A stretch of 22,526 nt of DNA from JAWXCH01 sp034440595 (GTDB lineage Bacteria > Planctomycetota > Planctomycetia > Pirellulales > JALHPA01), in NCBI GenBank assembly GCA_034440595.1, contig JAWXCH010000162.1, positions 1-22,526 of the forward strand, read 5' to 3'. The translations under genes were made by a program, and so were the position numbers. Within the stretch, counting starts at the first letter, position 1, and every line of letters begins with the position of its first letter. The notes under the pieces are model-generated. The model was given only the letters and a program-made list of their open reading frames with translations, did no database searches and was not told where the DNA came from. Below are positions 1 through 7,257 of the stretch, one piece after another.

Positions 1-96
1 AAGGTAACTCAACTACTGGAAAGCCGGATGCGGGAGATCCGCCCGTCCGGTTTGGCGGGAGGGGGACCGCAACCCAATGCGGTCTTCCTACCCGAT
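1..96 (+). mobile_element. 3' end of a group II intron (domains V and VI)
   Basis: Bases 21-53 fold as a canonical group II intron domain V. AGC at 22-24 pairs with GTT at 50-52 through the expected A-T, G-T, C-G pairs, the lower stem continues (GCCGGA/TCCGGT), and an upper GCGG/CCGC stem is closed by a GAGA tetraloop. A second hairpin (GACCGCA 65-71 with TGCGGTC 78-84) on a GGGAGG/CTTCC base fits domain VI. A would-be branch-point A lies near 90, and the element probably ends in 'CCGAT' around 96, matching the usual AY 3' terminus. The intron reads on the + strand. Any reverse transcriptase/maturase ORF would lie left of the window. The exact 3' splice boundary is an inference. Confidence 0.75.
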
Positions 97-213
97 CTTA
101 ACGTAGCCGCGCAGCGGCGGAACCCCGGATTACAAGTTCAAAAAGAATGCGGCCCTGAAAGGGACGTTCAATGTCGTCTCGTCTTGCAGTTCTTCGGACA
201 GTCGCATTCGCGG

Positions 214-933
214 TTATTGGATAGGAATCACGGCCTTCAGCTTCTCAATATCGGCGTCCGTCACAATTTCTGAGCTAACTACGACTTCTTCCAAGCTGGT
301 TAATGATTGCAGTTTCCTTAACCCCTCAACGGTTATATTGGTGTCACTAAGATGCAGATGACGCAGTTTCTTAAGTTGGCAAATTGCCGGAATACTGTCG
401 TCCGTGACTAAGTTGCCCTCTATTATCAAATCTTCGACACCTGGTGCCATATCAACCACATGAAGGATCACCTTGTTCGTTACCGATGTTTGGTCAGTCA
501 ACGCGAGGCGACACAACTCTGGCACTTCCGGTATAGAGAGCAGTTGTAATTCTGTACCTTCCGAGATCCATAGCTCTTCGATTTCTGGAAAGTAGATGAG
601 ATCTCTGAAATCAAAATCTGCAACAGGCTCATCCGCAGAATTGTCTTGACGTGAGTTAAGGCCTCGTACGGTGACGGCCATTCTGTGATATCGAGCTGGC
701 AATAGTGATCGCCAAAAACCAGGCGAAATTGTGTCTGGCTGACTTTCATCAACCCATGATCTTGGATTCATATCACTTAAAACATTGCAATTTTGTTCAA
801 GCTCGTGATATATTCGCAGTCGCTCTTCCTCATACCGCCAAACGGCCGTGCCGATCCCAACCTGCACCGCCGCCAACGTGACCAAGACCAGCCCCGTCCG
901 CAGTGAAAACCGAAAGTAACGGCGAATGTTCAT
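214..933 (-). CDS. membrane-anchored leucine-rich-repeat-like protein
   Basis: This encodes 239 residues. The N-terminus (about 6-29, FSLRTGLVLVTLAAVQVG) is a short basic segment followed by one hydrophobic helix. This signal anchor is found very often on planctomycete proteins. The C-terminal half carries degenerate leucine-rich repeats of the 'L..L..L.LSDTNITVEGLRKLQSL' type, and the end (ADIEKLKAVIP) resembles the usual LRR terminus, so the gene looks intact. LRR domains generally mediate protein binding; no catalytic motif is visible and no specific role can be given. The ATG at 933 lacks a clear Shine-Dalgarno sequence. It sits next to another LRR gene on the same strand but is separated by 228 bases. 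Its 3' end lies about 117 bases from the group II intron. Confidence 0.8.
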   Translation of the reverse strand: MNIRRYFRFSLRTGLVLVTLAAVQVGIGTAVWRYEEERLRIYHELEQNCNVLSDMNPRSWVDESQPDTISPGFWRSLLPARYHRMAVTVRGLNSRQDNSADEPVADFDFRDLIYFPEIEELWISEGTELQLLSIPEVPELCRLALTDQTSVTNKVILHVVDMAPGVEDLIIEGNLVTDDSIPAICQLKKLRHLHLSDTNITVEGLRKLQSLTSLEEVVVSSEIVTDADIEKLKAVIPIQ

Positions 934-1161
934 GACTGCGCAAGTGAATGAAACTTCTCGTCAGATGCCGTCAACACAGTGGCCTACACGTCATTGTCCA
1001 TTGTAACAGGCGTTCAGCCCGCTGAATTACCGACTCCATTACCTTCGCTGCCAGCCACTTCTGCACCCACCGGCATTCAACATCCGTTCCAGTAAAAAGG
1101 ACAGGAACTTGCGGCAGCAGTTGGTTAGCCTACTGGGGTGCATTCACGGATTCTGGCAAAC
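934..1161. other. intergenic gap between the two LRR genes
   Basis: This holds 228 bases with no convincing ORF, RNA gene or hairpin followed by T residues. It must contain the promoter of the 214-933 gene on the minus strand, but I see no clear -35/-10 pair. Confidence 0.5.
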
Positions 1162-2531
1162 CTACTCTGGCGCGAATTTAATCTGCACGTGCGGCATCGC
1201 TGCTCGCAGCGCCTTTGCTGCCGCAGGCGTAACTTTATTGCAGTAATCGACTTTCAAGTGCGTTAGAGTCTTCAGATTCGCCAGCTTCGCAATTCCGGCA
1301 TCTGTAATCCCGTAGCAACTCTCCAAAATAAGTGTTTTCAATCCAGTATGCTGTGCGATCTTAGCCAGATCCGCGTCTGTCAAAGAATGCAGATAGCTGA
1401 ATTCGAGCACTTGAAGATCCTTTGAAAGATTCAAGCGAAGTGGCACTGCCGATTCGGTCCTGTCACCCCCGTAAATATGCAGATGCTCCAAATTCGTAAA
1501 CTTATCCAGGTCCGAGCCGTTCTGGGTATCGTCTAGCGAGTACTTGAAGTGCTTCAGGTTGAGTGTATTGGATAGCTTGACCAGGTCAGCCTCGGATACT
1601 TTCAGCGGCTCCTCCGGCAAAGAATCGTCGCCCCGTGGTCGCCCGCTACGCAGGCTTAGTGATTGCAAGCTTGTTAGTTTCTCTAGTTTCTTGACTGCAC
1701 TGAGGGTGAGCTGCACTGGGATGGCAATCTCAAGTGTTTGTAAATGCGGAAGTTCTTGCAGACTACTCAGAACTTCGTCGCTGATTGCCGCCTTGTCAGA
1801 GATCGATAGTGACCGAAGTTGCTTTAGCTTCTTCAGAAAAAACAAGCTAGTACGCCGCGAATCAATTGCGGATTTGTCTGTGGCTGTACTCTGTGCAACC
1901 TGCAGGTCTGGCAACTCTATATCAAGTGATTCCAACGCAGTCAGATTGCCCAATGCTTGAATACTGGCCTCAGTCACATCAATCATTGATTCCAGTCTTA
2001 ACTCGCGCAAGTTGGTTAGTTGCACAATTTCCTTTGCGGATTTGTTATTGATCGGGACACCCACAGACAACTCTTCGATCTGCTTGAGTTTGCTGAGCCC
2101 TGGCAAATCTACTGCATTTTTCCTCGGCTTGACCGCTTCAAGCCACTCGTGAATGTAGACCGATCGAAGTTTGGGAAGCGATGCGAGACTACTGATCCCT
2201 TTTTCGGTAATACCAAATCCGACCGATAAGTATACCGATTCCAGCTTTGGGAAATTTTTCAGGCGAGCTAAGTTCTCATCGCTCGGTGGCTCAACTGCAA
2301 TGTCAACGAGGTCGCCGCCTTCGTACTTATGAAGTTGATATTCGCTGTTCGAATCTATCTCAGTCTGGGCACGTGGTCAGGACGAGGCTGAGGTGATGCT
2401 TCCGGAACCACAGGCTTTTCAAGAGGTTTAGCAACGGGTTGTGGTGACACCTGGGGATCCGCAGCAGAAGCTGGACTCTCATAAACACCGCCAGTGAGAA
2501 TGCAGATGGCAACGAGTAGCAGGAAACGCAT
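1162..2531 (-). CDS. secreted leucine-rich-repeat protein, split by an apparent one-base frameshift
   Basis: Two overlapping minus-strand frames together make one sensible protein of about 456 residues. Frame one starts at ATG 2531 behind an AAGGGG Shine-Dalgarno-like sequence. It encodes a Sec signal peptide (MRFLLLVAICILTGG...SASAADP) and a proline-rich linker (PQPVAKPLEKPVVPEASPQP), then stops at 2355. Frame two is open from 2376 to the TAG at 1162 and is a run of LRRs throughout (for example LPKLRSVYI, LQVLEFSYL, LKTLILESCYGITDAGIAKLANL). Frame two has no ATG, GTG or TTG between 2376 and the TTG at 2106, and repeats are already visible upstream of 2106, so it needs the upstream frame to be translated. 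The shift must lie within 2358-2376, probably at the CCC at 2367-2369 (GTG CCC CAG would restore the frame). This could be a sequencing error, a recent pseudogene or, less likely, programmed slippage. The mature protein would be exported. Confidence 0.7.
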
Positions 2532-3161
2532 CAACGACCCCTTTTTAAATCGCGTGGAGATAGGCAGAACCGTGCAGTGTACACCGAACCGTCTATATCG
2601 TTTGATGTATTGCCCATACCATTGAGCATAAGCGATGTTCAGGCCAGAAGCCAATATTATTCTGGCTCCTCCGCACGGCCATTCCTTCAACCACTATCCT
2701 GCAAATTCTGTCCATCCTTGTTTATTATTTCTGCCTTTCTGCACTAGTTCGACGTTGCCGCACCTAACTGGCACCCCTTCATTCTCTGTGTCACTCCGTG
2801 AACTCTGTGGTTCAAAAAACGAACCGCCAAATCGCGTTTTTCCAGCCCACTTTCCGCTCTTGAAAAAAAGCCAGCGCCTCTGCTAGTCTGAATTCGTGTT
2901 TCGCGCTGGGGACAATGCTCCGGTGCTTCTTCCTACAACCAGGGGCACATATCGCGGCAACACTTGTCTGAACCATTATGAACAACAGTGACAGCAATGC
3001 GCTACCGGTGCGCGCTAAGCTATGGCGAACGAAAGCAACTCGGAGAGCGACCCCTGCAAATTTCAAAAAATCAAACGCGCGCAACGTACATGACGTACAC
3101 CACTGCCAGCTCAATTATGAAATCAGGCAAGATAGAGAACCCCGAACGTCGACATCTACCC
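2532..3161. other. 630-base intergenic region
   Basis: No ORF here has a convincing composition on either strand; the short open frames have atypical residues and no start signals. The region contains the promoter side of the LRR gene (minus strand) and a periodic CTCTGTG repeat near 2784-2812, listed separately. No tRNA or strong terminator is seen. Confidence 0.5.
2784..2812. repeat. periodic CTCTGTG/CACAGAG dispersed-repeat motif
   Basis: Three near copies of a heptamer follow each other at about 10-base spacing: CTCTGTG, CTCCGTG and CTCTGTG, then GTT. On the other strand this reads CACAGAG, CACGGAG, CACAGAG. From memory, such strings recur in intergenic DNA of planctomycetes, Verrucomicrobia and some deltaproteobacteria. 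Function is unknown. Only one copy is in this window. Confidence 0.45.
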
Positions 3162-3890
3162 TCAGTTGACCAGATTCAACAAATCCCAACCGACCACAAA
3201 TATTGCCCCGTCGATCAGCAAATGACTAACCCACGGGCCGAGTAGCGAGCCGCTTCGTTGGTAAAGCCAGGCCCAATAGATTCCGCCGATGGTCACTGCC
3301 AAACTAAACAACACAGTCAATGGTGAGGACCAGCCAAAGTACATCCCAATAACTAACACATGATGCGCAGTAAAACCAATCCCTGAAACCACCGCCGCGA
3401 TCGGCCAGCGTTGCACCTGCCGCAGTTCGCCAAACACAAACCACCGCCAGTAATATTCTTCCAGCAGCGAATGCACGACACAATAAAACAATGCCATAAA
3501 CAGAAACCGCACTGGGGTGCCTGCCCCCAATCCTTGCACTTTCGCGTTGACCTCGGCAGCGGCAGCGACAAAGTATCCTCCCGGCTTCAGCCACCAATGG
3601 TACGCAATCAACATGGCCGCACCGACGATCAGTCCAAACACGATCCCCTCCCCTACTCCACGCAGACTGCGCGGCGGAAATCCAAATCGTGCCGGGTTGC
3701 GAAAATAGACCCACACCAGCGGCAGGGCAAATTGAATCCCCTTGCCAATACTAAACGCCAATTGCTGGGTCACCTCCGGCTCCTTGGCCAGCAGGATAAA
3801 GTAGACCCAGGTGAGCAGCGTAGGAAACAGCAGCGCGAAAATCAGCAGCGGCCACTGCGCGGCAGATACCTTCGATTCTGTCGATTCCAC
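3162..3890 (-). CDS. CPBP family intramembrane glutamic endopeptidase (CAAX protease-like)
   Basis: This encodes 242 residues with about six to eight hydrophobic segments. The diagnostic motifs are in order: EEYYWR with E144, E145 and R149 (EExxxR), FTAHH with H176/H177, and HLLID with H223 and D227 (HxxxD). These are the active-site residues of the CPBP/Rce1-like (ABI) family, which cleave proteins inside the membrane or process CAAX-type or bacteriocin substrates. The actual substrate cannot be inferred. Translation starts at GTG 3890, supported by GAGGTAGG (complement of 3893-3900) a few bases upstream. The gene diverges from the aminotransferase at 4072; the 181-base gap should hold both promoters. 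Confidence 0.85.
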   Translation of the reverse strand: MESTESKVSAAQWPLLIFALLFPTLLTWVYFILLAKEPEVTQQLAFSIGKGIQFALPLVWVYFRNPARFGFPPRSLRGVGEGIVFGLIVGAAMLIAYHWWLKPGGYFVAAAAEVNAKVQGLGAGTPVRFLFMALFYCVVHSLLEEYYWRWFVFGELRQVQRWPIAAVVSGIGFTAHHVLVIGMYFGWSSPLTVLFSLAVTIGGIYWAWLYQRSGSLLGPWVSHLLIDGAIFVVGWDLLNLVN

Positions 3891-4071
3891 AGCCTACCTC
3901 GCTTGCTTCCTGGTTCGCGAATTCACAGTCAGAACAATCTCAGAATACTCAGCAGCGGCATTTTACCCTAAACTGACCCCGTCCACCTATACATATGGTT
4001 CGCTGGTCGCGACGTTCTATTTGAGTCTTACCACTAATGCACCCCCGTCCATTCCGCTTCCTATACCGCGT

Positions 4072-5424
4072 ATGCTCCAGAACGATCTAGCCCGTGATCA
4101 GGCGCACATGATTCACTCCATGCATAGCGCGGAGTTGACCAGTCAGGCCAAGGTCTGGACATCTGGCCACGGCGCAGTCCTGGTGGACTCCAATGGCCGT
4201 GAATACCTGGACGCACTGGCTGGGCTATGGAATGTTCTCGTCGGGCACGGTAACGAGCAACTCGCACAAGCCGCCTCCGAGCAGATGCGTCGGCTGGCGT
4301 TTGTCTCAACCTACAGCGGCGGCACCAACCGCCCGGCGATTGCGCTAGCCGAACGGCTGGCGGAGATCTGCTACCCGTCGATCAATCGCTTCTTTCTGAC
4401 GACCAGCGGTTCAGAGGCGAACGAGGCCGCCTTCAAAACCGCGCGGTACTATTGGCAGCAACTGGGCCAGCCCAGCAAGACCCGCTTCTTGGCCTTAACA
4501 CACAGCTACCATGGCACGACCGCCGCCTGCACCGCGGCCACCGGAACGCCGCGCTACTGGGAAATGTGCGAACCGCGCACGCCCGGCTTTGTCCATGTTC
4601 CCTCTCCCTACCCCTATCGATTTGAACAAGACAATCCTAGCGCACAATCAGCTTCTCATTTATTAGAGCAGACGATCGTGCGCGAAGGAGCCGAGACGAT
4701 CGCAGCGTTCATCGCCGAACCAGTCCAGGCCGCCGGCGGGACGATCGTTCCTCTACCAGAGTACTGGCCGCAAGTTCGCGACATTTGCACACGGCACAAG
4801 ATCCTGCTCATCGCCGATGAAGTCGTGACCGGTTTCGGACGCACGGGTTGGGATACATCCAGTGGCAATTCCTGGTTTGCATTATCTCGCTACAACATCG
4901 AACCGGACATGATCACAATAGCCAAAGGGATGACCAGCGGATATTTTCCGATGGGGTCGCTCGGCGTGAATGACACGATTGCCGATGGCATCAACAACGC
5001 GCCACGCGATCAACTTTGGACGCACGGCAGCACCAACTCCGCGCACCCCGTTGGGTGTGCCGTGGCACTAGCGAATCTGGACATATTGCAAAAAGAAGGA
5101 CTACTCCAGCGCAATGCAGAAAACGGCGCACGCCTGCTGGCCGGCTTGCAGACATTGTTTTCGCACCCGCACGTCGGCGACGTTCGCGCGGCCGGTTCAC
5201 TTGCCTGTGTCGAACTGGTTCAAGACTGCAATTCAAAAACACCATTTGCCCCAGAAAAACAGATTGGCCAGCAAGTCCATGCCGCAGCACTGCGCCGCGG
5301 CATGGTCTCGCGGCATCGCGGAGATACCTACCAGTTTGCGCCCCCGTACGTCACAACGGGTGCGCAAATCGACCGAATGGTACAGATTCTGGCCGACTCA
5401 ATTAATGAAGTCTGCTGTTTCTAA
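4072..5424 (+). CDS. class III pyridoxal-phosphate aminotransferase
   Basis: This encodes 450 residues, the usual length for fold-type I omega-aminotransferases of the subgroup that moves an amino group from an amine or omega-amino acid to pyruvate or another keto acid. Visible motifs are SGSEAN (112-117, cofactor phosphate binding), LTHSYHGTT, IAEPVQAAGG, and ADEVVTGFGRTG with D249 contacting the pyridine nitrogen. K285 in IAKGMTSGYFP is the Schiff-base lysine. The frame is open upstream to 3811, but that stretch overlaps the divergent protease gene and has no family-like sequence. I therefore chose the ATG at 4072 (MLQNDLARDQ). An ATG at 4108 is an alternative, and neither has a strong Shine-Dalgarno sequence. 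Substrate is not predictable. The 3' end lies 19 bases from the convergent pirin gene. Confidence 0.88.
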   Translation: MLQNDLARDQAHMIHSMHSAELTSQAKVWTSGHGAVLVDSNGREYLDALAGLWNVLVGHGNEQLAQAASEQMRRLAFVSTYSGGTNRPAIALAERLAEICYPSINRFFLTTSGSEANEAAFKTARYYWQQLGQPSKTRFLALTHSYHGTTAACTAATGTPRYWEMCEPRTPGFVHVPSPYPYRFEQDNPSAQSASHLLEQTIVREGAETIAAFIAEPVQAAGGTIVPLPEYWPQVRDICTRHKILLIADEVVTGFGRTGWDTSSGNSWFALSRYNIEPDMITIAKGMTSGYFPMGSLGVNDTIADGINNAPRDQLWTHGSTNSAHPVGCAVALANLDILQKEGLLQRNAENGARLLAGLQTLFSHPHVGDVRAAGSLACVELVQDCNSKTPFAPEKQIGQQVHAAALRRGMVSRHRGDTYQFAPPYVTTGAQIDRMVQILADSINEVCCF

Positions 5425-5443
5425 TCGTTCCACCGGCGCGCCC

Positions 5444-6142
5444 TCACGCCAGGTCAAACAACATGATCTCGCTATCGCCGCGAGCCTGTATCGTCAATGA
5501 CGCTTCATCACTAACTGCCGCTCCATCGCTGGTTGCCAGTAACTCGCCATTCAATGTCACACTGCCGCGCAGTACTTGTAGCCAGGCATGTCGCCCCGAC
5601 TCCAAACTGTGCGATACCTCATACTCATTGTCCAGCGATCCCAAATAGATCCTGGCATCCTGATGAATCAAGAGCGAACCGTCGGCCGCATCGCGCGAGG
5701 CAACCAGTCGCAGCCGATTGTGCCGCCCCGATTCAGCAAAACGCTTTTGTTCGTAGCTCGGTTCGATACCCTTCCGCTCAGGGAACAGCCATATCTGGTA
5801 CAGGTGAACCGACTCCGTCGCGGATGGATTGAACTCGCTATGCGTGATACCGGTTCCGGCCGTCATCCGCTGAAACTCGCCGGGGCGCAATACCTCCCCA
5901 TTCCCCATCGAATCCTTGTGCTCCAGCGCCCCCTCCAGCACATAGGTGACGATCTCCATGTCGCGGTGCGGGTGCGTACCAAATCCTTGCCCTGGCGCAA
6001 CGACATCCTCATTCATCACGCGGAGCGATCGAAACCGGTTGTAGCGGTGATCGTGATAGTCAGAGAATGAAAACGTGTGGTAGGTATCTAACCAACCGTG
6101 GTTGGCATGGCCTCGCTCGTTGGCACGACGGATGACGATCAT
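5444..6142 (-). CDS. pirin family protein (YhhW-like, bicupin)
   Basis: This encodes 232 residues, typical of the short bacterial pirins related to E. coli YhhW, which has quercetin 2,3-dioxygenase activity in vitro. The N-terminal cupin carries H57 and H59 (GTHPHRDMEIVTYVLEG) and H101 with E103 (TGITHSEFNPS), the same four metal ligands and numbering that I recall for YhhW. The family motif GWLDTYHTFSFSDYHD is present. The C-terminal cupin is intact (IYLGSLD, LQVLRGSVTLNGE). Start chosen at ATG 6142 (MIVIRRANERG) because homologues begin there; the frame is open further upstream but that part is not family-like. A weak AGAAAGAAG lies upstream. Its in vivo role is unknown; the convergent aminotransferase offers no clear functional link. 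Confidence 0.9.
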   Translation of the reverse strand: MIVIRRANERGHANHGWLDTYHTFSFSDYHDHRYNRFRSLRVMNEDVVAPGQGFGTHPHRDMEIVTYVLEGALEHKDSMGNGEVLRPGEFQRMTAGTGITHSEFNPSATESVHLYQIWLFPERKGIEPSYEQKRFAESGRHNRLRLVASRDAADGSLLIHQDARIYLGSLDNEYEVSHSLESGRHAWLQVLRGSVTLNGELLATSDGAAVSDEASLTIQARGDSEIMLFDLA

Positions 6143-6534
6143 GGTACTGGCTTCTTTCTCGGTATATTGCCGACTGACAGGTGCAGTTAGCTGAGAGAGT
6201 ATACCGCCGCAGCCCGGCACTCTTACCGATGATGAAACAGCACCCAAATACGACGAATAGCTCCATTCCGCTGGCTGATTTAGAAAGGAGCCATGAGACT
6301 GAATCGGGAACGGGAGAACGGCTGTGGTTAATAACAACCGGCCCTTCGGTATGCCAAATGGCAGTAGGCCACGGCACTTTCAACATACTATGATGATTAA
6401 GGCCTTGCTGCGCTGCACGGCTGATCTCTCGCCGTGGTTCGTTCAAGCCGTCCGAACCGCGGCTTTTTTTGTTACCCAAAATCTACAGACCTTGGCACTG
6501 GCCGGTCGGCAGCGATAAGCTGCCAGGAAACGAA
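6143..6534. other. intergenic region with an orphan + strand terminator
   Basis: About 390 bases without a convincing gene. It contains the pirin promoter region on the minus strand. At its right end a hairpin pair finishing in seven T residues (6416-6470) may mark the 3' end of a short + strand transcript. The short open frame around 6324-6518 is not protein-like and runs through the hairpin. Confidence 0.45.
6445..6470 (+). terminator. rho-independent terminator with no obvious upstream gene
   Basis: AAGCCG (6445-6450) pairs with CGGCTT (6460-6465), extendable by a G-T pair, and is followed by a run of seven T residues (6464-6470). A second hairpin, CACGGC (6416-6421) with GCCGTG (6431-6436), lies just upstream. 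GGTTCG/CGAACC could form as an alternative stem overlapping the terminator. The nearest + strand coding gene ends at 5424, so the terminator serves either read-through from there or an unannotated small RNA. Confidence 0.5.
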
Positions 6535-6558
6535 AAAAGCCCGCGTTTTGCGGGCTTT
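6535..6558 (-). terminator. terminator of tRNA-Gln
   Basis: On the minus strand AAAGCCCGC and GCGGGCTTT form a 9-bp stem with a four- to five-base A-rich loop, followed by a T run. It lies 7 bases beyond the tRNA-Gln 3' end. T and A runs on both sides would let it work in both directions. Confidence 0.8.
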
Positions 6559-6564
6559 CTCAAG

Positions 6565-6635
6565 CTGGGGAACTAGGATTTGAACCTAGACAAGCAGATT
6601 CAGAGACTGCTGTGCTACCGTTACACCATTCCCCA
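6565..6635 (-). tRNA. tRNA-Gln (anticodon CTG)
   Basis: The minus strand folds as a 71-nt cloverleaf. The acceptor is TGGGGAA/TTCCCCA with discriminator G. The anticodon arm is GCAGT-CTCTGAA-TCTGC with anticodon CTG (codon CAG), and the T arm is CTAGG-TTCAAAT-CCTAG. The U1-A72 pair and G73 match tRNA-Gln identity. The last anticodon-stem pair (31-39) is a T-T mismatch. CCA is not encoded. A terminator follows directly, so it is a single-gene transcript. Confidence 0.93.
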
Positions 6636-7069
6636 TTCTAGCCTACGTTTTACGGTGTTTTCTGCGATTCTCACCGCACCCATTCAACGAGTCTGACGCC
6701 TGTTTTGACACCCGCCACTCTGTTCAGAGACAAACGACGCTCGCCCGGGGCACGGGAGGCGTCAGCGACGCCACCTAGCAGGAGGTAACGCCATTGGCAG
6801 ATTCTAGCAAAACGCCCGTTCTGGGGAAACCCAACCAGCGGCCGGGCAAAACAACGACCATAGAGCAGTAAAACGCGAGATCCAGCGGGCAGCAGCAAAA
6901 GGTAGTCGCAATCGTTTTGCGGCAAAACCAATGGCGCCTGTTGATCATCCGCCATTATTGCCCGCCGCGTCTTTATAAAGTCTTGATACCGGCCGGGGCA
7001 TTCTTGACCCCCTTTTGATGCGCGGATTGGTTTAATTCAATCAGCAAGCAACTTCAAGAGGTTCAAGAG
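6636..7069. other. region upstream of the kdp operon
   Basis: About 430 bases lie between tRNA-Gln and the first kdp-linked ORF. The right part should contain the kdp promoter; a TTGACC hexamer occurs at 7004-7009, but the nearest TTTAAT (7031) is spaced too far (21 bases) for a standard sigma-70 promoter. A perfect small hairpin GGCGTC-agc-GACGCC occurs near 6757-6771. A minus-strand open frame at 6671-6955 exists but its composition does not look like a protein. Confidence 0.4.
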
Positions 7070-7162
7070 ATGGATATCGTGTGGCTGATGGCGGGTGCAG
7101 CATTCTTTATTGGCTCTGGCGGACTTGTTTGTTTCTTCAGTCGCCTGCGAGCGGAGGACTGA
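7070..7162 (+). CDS. 30-residue membrane protein at the head of the kdp operon
   Basis: ATG 7070 is preceded by AAGAGG at 7056-7061. The 30-residue product starts MDIVWLMAGAAFFIGSG, has one hydrophobic segment (about 4-23) and a charged tail (SRLRAED). Its stop at 7160-7162 is two bases before the kdpF start, so the two are probably translationally linked. From memory, short one-helix ORFs of this kind precede kdpF in a number of bacteria, but I know no assigned function. It may be a KdpF-like accessory that helps assemble or stabilise the pump; that is inference. Confidence 0.65.
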   Translation: MDIVWLMAGAAFFIGSGGLVCFFSRLRAED

Positions 7163-7164
7163 TC

Positions 7165-7257
7165 ATGGACTGGACAAGCATTCTGGCTTTAGTCGTAACA
7201 ATCGGATTGGCGGTGTATCTGGCGGCTGCCTTGCTGATCCCGGAGAAACTCTCATGA
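7165..7257 (+). CDS. kdpF: KdpF, small subunit of the Kdp potassium pump
   Basis: This is a 30-residue protein (MDWTSILALVVTIGLAVYLA...) with a single transmembrane helix and the typical end 'LLIPEKLS', comparable to the usual KdpF C-terminus LxxPExF. KdpF (about 29 residues in E. coli) binds KdpA and stabilises the KdpFABC complex. The start ATG is 7165, and the TGA stop at 7255-7257 overlaps the kdpA start as ATGA, a sign of coupled translation. Confidence 0.85.
   Translation: MDWTSILALVVTIGLAVYLAAALLIPEKLS

Noticed and set aside
28..273. 81-residue + strand open frame
   Set aside because: It runs through the folded group II intron end and into the tail of the LRR gene; composition is not protein-like.
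3811..4071. N-terminal extension of the aminotransferase
   Set aside because: It overlaps the start of the divergent protease gene and has no resemblance to the aminotransferase family; the ATG at 4072 gives the normal length.
6143..6337. N-terminal extension of the pirin
   Set aside because: The pirin fold begins exactly at the ATG at 6142 and metal-ligand numbering then matches YhhW; the extension has no family similarity.
6671..6955. 94-residue minus-strand ORF upstream of kdp
   Set aside because: Erratic Arg/Cys/Leu-rich composition, no recognisable domain and no Shine-Dalgarno sequence; I consider it spurious but cannot exclude it.
7095..7253. Longer kdpA start
   Set aside because: The extension overlaps both small membrane ORFs in another frame; the ATGA overlap with kdpF marks the real start.
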